From NCBI GenBank assembly GCA_963922205.1, contig CAWUHX010000269.1:408501-472500 (forward strand): DNA of 64,000 nt, written 5' to 3'. Both the position numbers and the translations under genes were made by a program. The notes beneath the pieces are model-generated. The model was not told the origin of the DNA, did no database searches, and was given only the letters and a program-made list of their open reading frames with translations. This stretch comes from Romanomermis culicivorax. Taxonomy: Eukaryota; Nematoda; Enoplea; Mermithida; Mermithidae. Numbering within the stretch: position 1 is the first letter of the stretch; every line of letters starts with the position of its first letter. Below are positions 60,001 to 64,000 of this stretch, piece after piece.

Positions 60001-62026
60001 TTTTAATTCGTGCGCATCACCGTTAACTCAACTTTAATTTTGCTAGAGGGCAGGATTAAAGTCTAGAGTTAACGTTAACACGTGTAAGCGCTAACCTGCC
60101 TTTATGCATACCGACTGATCAACGTTAATAATGGTAACTCAAGTTAACGCTAATTCGCCTTTATGCACAAGGTCCTTAACATTAAAAATTCAACTTGGCA
60201 AAGTAATCCAAATTCCAAATAGACATGAAGCTATTCAGAAGTTTCTCGAAAAAAATCAAAACAAGCTACTACACATTCAACGTTATACAAAGCCTATGCC
60301 CCCTATGAGTAGCAAAGGATAATTACATCTCATGTTGTGCGTGGTCCTCCTCAGAATAGGCGAACAGGATATCCATACTCAAGAAAATCAGGGCAGATGT
60401 CCAAAATCCAATATTATCATACAAAAACTTAAGAAATGTAACCATTTTTCTGAAAGGCGCCAAGTTTCATCAGAAAGTGTGGAAAGCGTCAAATTTTTTG
60501 GCGCTTCTAACTATTTAAGAGCTGCTGTATCGACTTTTTAGGACTTGAAAACGTGTTTTCAAGACATTTTTAAGTAAATTTTGAGGTTAAAAGGTTTTGA
60601 AACCACTTCTGACACTCTTCCTCAGATACGTCGCATCAGCCGACCCCTCAGCGCCAGTGAAGTATGACATGCATAGCCCACACGGGAAACATTTGCTCAC
60701 GATTGGGGTTCGACGGACATACTAATCGCCGAATCGCAATCGATCGTCCGCTTTTCACTTGAAAATCTTTCGGATAAATAAGTCACGATCGTATCCTCGA
60801 CGGCTGATTCAATTTTTTCCCATTCACGATCAGCGTTATGGATTACTTCGTGTTCGATGTTTCCTATATAAAAAATCATGTGCGAAATACTATGCACACA
60901 TGAAATTTTGATATTCGAAATGACAAAAGCACACATCATTTATACTTTCGTTATCGTTTGGCGTAGCCTTCATCAAAGTGATCAATTTTTGACGTTCTTC
61001 TTCGAATTTGCGTTCAACTTCATTGAAAGAAAGCTGTAAAGAAGACTTCTATACAATATGTTATAAAAACAATCGGAAACAATAAGTTATCAAAAATCAT
61101 GGAGCCTAATCAATCCGATTAAATATAAATGAAAGCTCATCGGTTCTGGAAAAAATATCTATCGTGTAGTTTATCCCCAAACGCGCAGATTTGTGAGAAG
61201 TGAATTAATAGAGGAAAATTACGTTCGTTCACTGTAACTGCACATAAATACAAGTAATATTGGACATGTAAATATTTTGCTTGTTGATATCTGGGTACCA
61301 GGGTTTCATTAAAACTGACCAGGGTACCCGGTGTGAAGCACTATGAGTAACTAACGATAAATTGCTAATATGTTGGAAAGACGAATTTACCGTAGCCATG
61401 TAGGGATTATTTCTCAGAATGAGCGTCAAAAGTTGTATGGCACCCTTTCTAACCGTCGATCCTTTGTCGATAAGACGTCCGATGACTATAGGAAGTAAAG
61501 TTTTTAGACGACCTTTCGGTATAGAACTTTGCTCGCATAATTTTATCCATAACTGGAAGCACTTTGATCGAACAAAAGCGTTTTTGTCGTGTAAATGGGC
61601 CTAAAGTATTCAACTTCGTACGGCAATAAAACATAAAATTCAATATTTCTATCATTATTTTCTGTAGGAATCCGAAATTCAGACATGGAGCTAATATTAT
61701 AACCTCAAGAAAATCCAAACATTTGTCTCGATTTTGCTTCTCTTTGTCGTCCAAATGTTCACCGCTTAGCTTTTGACAAACGACGTGCGCCAAAATGGTC
61801 AAAACTGCATTACGCATCGTATAACACTGAGAAATATGAAATCATCACTTTTGTTATTGTACACAAAAAAGCACTAACCTCAACGTCCAGATGGCAGAGA
61901 AGTAACGAGATATTGGCCAAGACGACTCCAGGACATTTTTCACCCAAATCCTGTATAAAGTTGGCATAATTTTTAGCACTAGCGCCTTCTTTTGTAGCGT
62001 CATCTAGTTCGATGTTCGATAATTCC
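39039..62026 (-). CDS. NCAPD2: Condensin I complex subunit 1 (CAP-D2), 5' partial
   Basis: This is the HEAT-repeat subunit of condensin I, which compacts mitotic chromosomes. Exons, 5' to 3': 62026-61879, 61826-61704, 61600-61391, 61033-60946, 60863-60701, 57532-57392, 57288-57233, 57172-56967, 56863-56589, 44675-44591, 44475-44351, 43673-43535, 43208-43118, 42892-42743, 42690-42614, 42493-42200, 42142-42019, 41801-41646, 41583-41257, 40451-40371, 40308-40122, 39492-39378, 39067-39039. Phases join at every junction. Family landmarks in order: SYTMRNAVL-like CYTMRNAVLTILAH; SKCFQLWIKLCEQSSIP; STVRKGAIQLLTLILRNNPY; acidic LDDWEDIDDEDED; IDFVATCAEFGVIG; EDEMGLAGASADDAE; SDLPSVRANLVIAVGDLSFR with FPNLIEPW; LILNDMIKPKGHIAEIAV and NLLPDIISRLSDPES (Cnd1 core); LIEKLCQRF; a basic tail KKRSRI. 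The N-terminal exons were not found to the right. There is one frame break at 42410-42415. Confidence 0.93.
40473..40618. mobile_element. Small element with GTGCTAAAAA ends in an NCAPD2 intron
   Basis: Left CTTTTTTAGCACAG and right GTGCTAAAAAAAGGACCCTG are inverted. Internal GTGCTAA words repeat. The flanks CCTGCAGT and CTTGCAGT resemble an 8-bp duplication with one mismatch. A related right end lies at about 1519-1535. Confidence 0.5.
42409..42416 (-). other. NCAPD2: Apparent 1-nt frame break in NCAPD2
   Basis: The exon 42493-42200 starts in the frame of the upstream exon (CRELKRRSMLEESIKER) but must end in a different frame to read the conserved NEEDEMGLAG block. The switch falls at a run of six T (A6 on the coding strand). 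The exon is 294 nt where splice phases on both sides require 3n+1. An extra A would restore both. I read this as a homopolymer assembly error or polymorphism, less likely a real mutation. Confidence 0.75.
45121..46171. mobile_element. Element with inverted arms made of short subrepeats (GTCGGAGAATCG)
   Basis: The left arm (45121-45210) repeats CGATTCTCCGACT-like words four times. The right arm (45973-46171) repeats the complement, GGTCGGAGAAACG and GTCGAAGAATCG, about eight times. Between them is a 500-bp A/T-only stretch. No coding capacity and no clear target duplication. Confidence 0.65.
45340..45850. repeat. Low-complexity AAATTT-rich tract
   Basis: About 500 bp is built almost entirely of AAAATTT, TTCAAAA and AAATTTAAAAA words with scattered C or G. 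It fills the interior of the 45121-46171 element. Confidence 0.85.
47241..47400 (-). ncRNA. U1 spliceosomal snRNA variant
   Basis: The 5' end reads TTACTTACTTGGCAG, where the normal 5' splice-site pairing sequence is ACTTACCTG, so position 9 is U instead of C. Other U1 landmarks are kept: loop I GATCACGAAGG (U1-70K site), loop II ATTGCAC (U1A site) on a repaired stem (GCGTG with CACGC), an Sm site AATTTTTTCG, and a 3' stem with GCGTTCGCGC. Stem I substitutions are paired (AGCTGC with GCGGCT). Length is about 160 nt, close to the 164 nt of typical U1. It lies inside the large NCAPD2 intron, same strand. Compensated stems suggest selection rather than plain decay. Promoter elements were not identified. 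Confidence 0.85.
47570..48140. mobile_element. Element with inverted arms of TCGAGGAATCGGGAC subrepeats
   Basis: The left arm (about 47596-47717) holds AAAGTCCCGATTCTTCGA-like words. The right arm (about 47985-48132) holds the complement, TCGAGGAATCGGGACTTT, repeated four to five times. Boundaries are approximate and no duplication is seen. Architecture matches the elements at 45121-46171 and 50115-51096. Confidence 0.55.
50115..51096. mobile_element. 0.98-kb element with GGCCGACTGT subrepeat ends
   Basis: The terminal inverted repeats are ~230 bp. Each starts with four or five tandem GGCCGACTGTACCGG-like units and continues with GTGGCCGAATTCAATTTGAA and TTCGACTTATACATATAAA-like sequence on the other arm. 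AGAAATAC flanks both sides (50107-50114, 51097-51104), an 8-bp duplication. A 67-codon frame at 50431-50634 in the middle is not recognised. Confidence 0.82.
51829..51990 (-). ncRNA. U1 spliceosomal snRNA
   Basis: The 5' end GTACTTACCTGGCAGGG contains the canonical ACTTACCTG that pairs with 5' splice sites. It has loop I GATCACGAAGA, stem-loop II GGGCGAGGCTTGCTCATTGC with the U1A-binding ATTGCAC, TTGACCCCTGCGA, the Sm site AATTTTTTCG and a terminal stem with CTGCGTTCGCGC. Length is about 162 nt. It lies in the same NCAPD2 intron and orientation as the variant copy at 47241-47400. The flanks show no repeat association that would mark it as a retrocopy. Confidence 0.95.
52441..52609. mobile_element. 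G-run MITE with TA target duplication, copy 2
   Basis: It begins CCTGTAATTGGGAGAGGG and ends TGGACCTCTTACAGG with TA on both sides (52439-52440, 52610-52611). Relative to 13091-13311 it is inverted and ~50 bp shorter, mostly through shorter G/C runs. Confidence 0.8.
52865..52938 (-). tRNA. tRNA-Thr(GGT)-like sequence
   Basis: It folds as a near-complete 74-nt cloverleaf. The acceptor stem is perfect 7 bp (GCTCGGT/ACCGAGC). The D arm GCTCAGTTGGTTAGAG is an intact A box. The T arm CCGGATTCAAGTCCCGG is B-box-like. The anticodon loop ACGGTAG would give anticodon GGT, but position 33 is C instead of the near-universal T. The anticodon stem has one A-C mismatch and the T stem another. A TTTT terminator follows within ten bases. 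It is either a diverged tRNA gene, a pseudogene or the head of a SINE. Confidence 0.6.
53024..55520. mobile_element. CAGGGTTCATACA family transposon, copy 2
   Basis: It has the same ends as the copy at 20833-22392 (CAGGGTTCATACAAAG; GTGTATGAACCCTG) and collinear, highly similar interior sequence. It is flanked by a different perfect 6-bp duplication, GTCATT (53018-53023, 55521-55526). Removing the nested hAT element (53434-54374) leaves about 1.55 kb, matching copy 1. There is no transposase frame. Confidence 0.92.
53434..54374. mobile_element. hAT-like element nested in the CAGGGTTCATACA copy
   Basis: The ends are CAGTGTTTTTTTTGCACGAG and GTGCAAAAAAACACTG. The 8-bp GTATAAAC is duplicated (53426-53433, 54375-54382). 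The unoccupied site ACGTATAAACCAT is present in copy 1 at about 21238-21250. The interior is related to 2117-3200 and 10200-10797. It contains two copies of the hairpin module. Non-autonomous. Confidence 0.92.
57665..57772. repeat. TTAAC/TGCATAAAG repeat cluster (part)
   Basis: ATGCATAAAGTCCGCC with GTTAATTAA and GTTAACACTGCTTAAC words recurs, partly inverted, at about 58800-58880 and 60010-60175 (CCTTTATGCA, AAGTTAACGCTAATTCGCC). These look like fragments of one AT-rich palindromic element, here interrupted by the 57773-58793 insertion. Confidence 0.4.
57773..58793. mobile_element. hAT-like element, inverted relative to the others
   Basis: The ends CAGGCTTTTTTTTTGCCGG and GTACAAAAAAAATCCTG are partly complementary. 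The interior is the reverse complement of the core shared by 2117-3200 and 53434-54374, including AAAATTTTCCGGCGCGGCGC at about 57938. The flanking octamers do not match, so the ends may come from different events. The first ~240 bp recur at 62847-63005. Confidence 0.65.
58794..60700. other. NCAPD2 intron sequence, no exon seen
   Basis: This lies in the 3.2-kb intron between NCAPD2 exons 57532 and 60701. It holds the TTAAC/TGCATAAAG fragments and AT-rich filler. The frames at 59.21, 60.13 and 60.33 kb have no domain and are on the other strand. Confidence 0.45.
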
Positions 62027-62846
62027 CTTAACATTTCATAACATAGGGAAATTCAAGCCAGCGGATCAGATATGCACCACAAGAATTTTCAAGAAGGGTG
62101 TCTTTTGACTCTTTATACGAGATCAGTCTGCACATATGTGCATCCATTCAGGGATTACTGTCGACCGAAAGGTCAGAATTCATAATAGCAGGCCGGAAGT
62201 TTCGATATCTTGGTTTTATTTATGAAAGACATTACTTATTGAAAATTAATTATGCTTGAAAATGAGACATAATGGTATATTTCAAATGTTGGGTATTAGG
62301 ACGACATCTATTTTGCATGGAAATCAAAATTCGTATAGCCGCAGAGTTACAAGATCTGTAAGTTTTATATTTTTGGTCAGTATACGAGATGTGAGATATA
62401 TCAACGCTGAAAAGACATAACTCTATGATTCAACGTTGAATACGTACACAAAACAATGCTCGATGTTTTGATTCAAAGAAACTTTTATTTTTTACACTTC
62501 TTGCCAAATTTAGTATCAGAATTCAGAACACATATGGAAGAAGCCGAACGAATCAATGAAGTGTCCTACGATGGGGCACTTTTCCACAGGATGCAATAGA
62601 ACTTTTCCTCTATTTCTACAGCTGTTTTAGTTCAACACTTTATGTTCAAGTTTCAGCGAGATTCACATACTGTTTGGTGAGCTGTAGACGTATACACCAA
62701 CTATAATTCGATGTTAATGCAGATCTTCGGCCAATAAACTGCTAGAGATACCAAGCGAGATTTAACAATATGTTTATCCTATCCGGATATCAGCCAAATT
62801 TTATCAGTCTATCAAAAATTGTTGCCAAAAAACATGGTGTATAAGC
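62027..62846. other. Upstream of first identified NCAPD2 exon
   Basis: I expected the N-terminal NCAPD2 exons here or further right but found none. The sequence is AT-rich with no repeat I can place. Confidence 0.4.
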
Positions 62847-63005
62847 AGTTTTTTGTGCCGGAAGCAAATGAAAATTTTTTGGGGCAGACGAAATTGAGGT
62901 AGTCATTTGTACATGTACAAACGGCTCTTTTTGGGGATAAGGTACAGAAAATATGCATTTTGGTGCATTTTAGAAGTTCATAATCTCAAAATTTATAACT
63001 ATAAT
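62847..63005. mobile_element. Fragment related to the 57773 element
   Basis: CAGTTTTTTGTGCCGGAAGC, then AAATGAAAATTTTTTGGGGC and TACATGTACAAACGGCTCTT, match the left part of 57773-58793. The fragment is cut off by the hAT element that begins at 63006. Confidence 0.65.
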
Positions 63006-64000
63006 CAGGCCCGTAACTAGGGGGGGGGGGGGGAATGGGGGGAATTCCTCCCCCTGAAATGAAATCCGAAAAAATTTTTTAGCGTATCTGATCGAGCGCA
63101 TGTATGTGAACAAGTGACTACTCTTGGCACCTGTGAATTTTTTTCTGTTTCTTTATTGAATCATAAAAATGAAGGGTTAAAGGTACAAATATTATATTTT
63201 ATAATAAAATTTTCATGTCTAACAGTGTAATGCATTTGTTGAATATTGACTGACTTTCATTTCGCTGTTTCCTACATAATATTACGCTTTTTCTTGCTGT
63301 ATGTATTTTTTACGTTTAGGGGTCGAAGTTTATGAAAATTTTTTCGGAATTGTTTCAACTTTTGAATCTAGTACAATATGAAGCATATCACTAGCTATTT
63401 TACATCTTCAAATTTAAACAACAAACGTCAATGTGTAGCATCAAATTCAGTTTCTTCACGCGAATCGAGTGCTGCGAATGATTCCCAAAAACCTTCAGAA
63501 TCAACAGGTTAGTTAGAATAAAATTGTATCATCATTCTAATGAGTTAAAATTTACTTAAATATTAATTCAGTTGTAACACTAGCATCAACTACTGCTTCT
63601 ACAGAATCGTTGACGCCAGCAGACCATTCAGTAGCATCATCAGCAGGTTAGTTCGATTCAAACAATAAATTTCAATGCACAATGAATTATAATTTTGAAT
63701 TCAGAAAATGAAGAAATAACTGTCCGAGAAAATGAAACGGACGCCTACACTCTACCAATCAATATTCCAGCTGCGTTGAAACCACAACCATTGTCAAAAT
63801 ACGATATATGTTTGGCAGTAAATAACCAGTGTTTAAAGGACAGCGAGAGAATCGATTTTTTGGATCACGCGTTCAAACCTCAGCCAAACTATGTGTTCAA
63901 GCCCCTGTTGCAATCAAAACGGCTTAGGAAAGTACAATGGCGATGGTTTAACAATGACCATGTGGCCTTCAGTCACGTTGAGCACGGATTTTATTGTAAA
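63006..64000 (+). mobile_element. Autonomous hAT element, left part
   Basis: The left end CAGGCCCGTAACTAGG is a typical hAT terminus. A G13-14 run follows, then an AT-rich 5' region and the spliced gene described below. The right end is outside the window, so size and duplication cannot be checked. It inserted into the 62847-63005 fragment. Confidence 0.72.
63378..64000 (+). CDS. hAT transposase / ZMYM1-like protein, N-terminal part
   Basis: Exons 63378-63507, 63571-63646 and 63705 onward are joined in phase 1 at both junctions. The protein starts MKHITSYFTSSNLNNKRQ, a start typical of hAT/ZMYM1-type proteins, followed by a Ser/Thr-rich linker. Then comes the run-up to a TTF-type zinc finger: KPQPLSKYDICLAVNN, a W-R-W-F-N segment and HVEHGFYCK, where the first zinc ligands lie and the window ends. 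In the family this is followed by DUF4371 and the hAT dimerisation domain. It acts in the nucleus to cut and join element ends. The frame is intact as far as visible, so the copy may be young or domesticated. Confidence 0.75.

Noticed and set aside
60131..60541. Plus-strand frames of 63-69 codons
   Set aside because: They lie in an NCAPD2 intron on the opposite strand, with no acceptor/donor context or domain.
1..64000. CRISPR arrays, bacterial operons or viral insertions
   Set aside because: The tandem repeats here have no spacer structure, all convincing genes are intron-containing, and no polymerase, capsid or integrase-like frame was seen.

Overview
This is an AT-rich (roughly two-thirds A+T), intron-bearing animal genome segment. 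The genes have spliced GT-AG introns, two spliceosomal U1 snRNA copies are present, and transposable elements are very dense. The proteins point to an invertebrate metazoan. I cannot name the phylum from the sequence alone.

All confidently read host genes lie on the minus strand. From right to left they are: (i) NCAPD2, the condensin I HEAT-repeat subunit, at 39.04-62.03 kb, with its 5' exons not found; (ii) a three-exon class A (rhodopsin-like) GPCR at 24.07-30.92 kb, with NHY in place of DRY; (iii) SNRPA1 (U2A') at 6.83-8.36 kb, six exons encoding 255 aa; (iv) an unrecognised six-exon gene at 4.99-6.44 kb, about 244 aa; (v) parts of another unrecognised gene at 0.53-3.94 kb. For NCAPD2, SNRPA1, the GPCR and the 5-6 kb gene, splice phases agree across all assigned junctions, which supports the models independently of similarity. 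NCAPD2 has one exception: a 1-nt frame break in a T6/A6 run at 42.41 kb.

The remainder is largely mobile DNA. 9-16 kb is a patchwork of hAT-like non-autonomous elements, a 1.4-kb palindrome and small MITEs. 16.04-23.88 kb is one 7.8-kb Foldback-like element: its long inverted arms contain arrays of ~98-bp repeats, its interior is a second palindrome, and a 1.56-kb transposon is nested in it. That nested transposon belongs to a family with ends CAGGGTTCATACA and 6-bp target duplications, and it recurs at 53.02-55.52 kb carrying its own nested hAT element. An 11.9-kb NCAPD2 intron (44.68-56.59 kb) holds two U1 snRNA genes (one a variant in the 5' splice-site recognition sequence), a tRNA-like sequence, three elements whose inverted ends are built of short tandem subrepeats, and further transposons. 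At the right edge, on the plus strand, an autonomous hAT element with a ZMYM/TTF-type zinc-finger protein begins and runs off the window.

A short module (GC hairpin such as GCGCGAAGCGC, then GAAAATTTT, then a CTAAAACGTTGGAAAA-like tail) recurs in many of these elements across families and on both strands. Together with the U1 variant and the Foldback-like element, it is the observation most worth following up.
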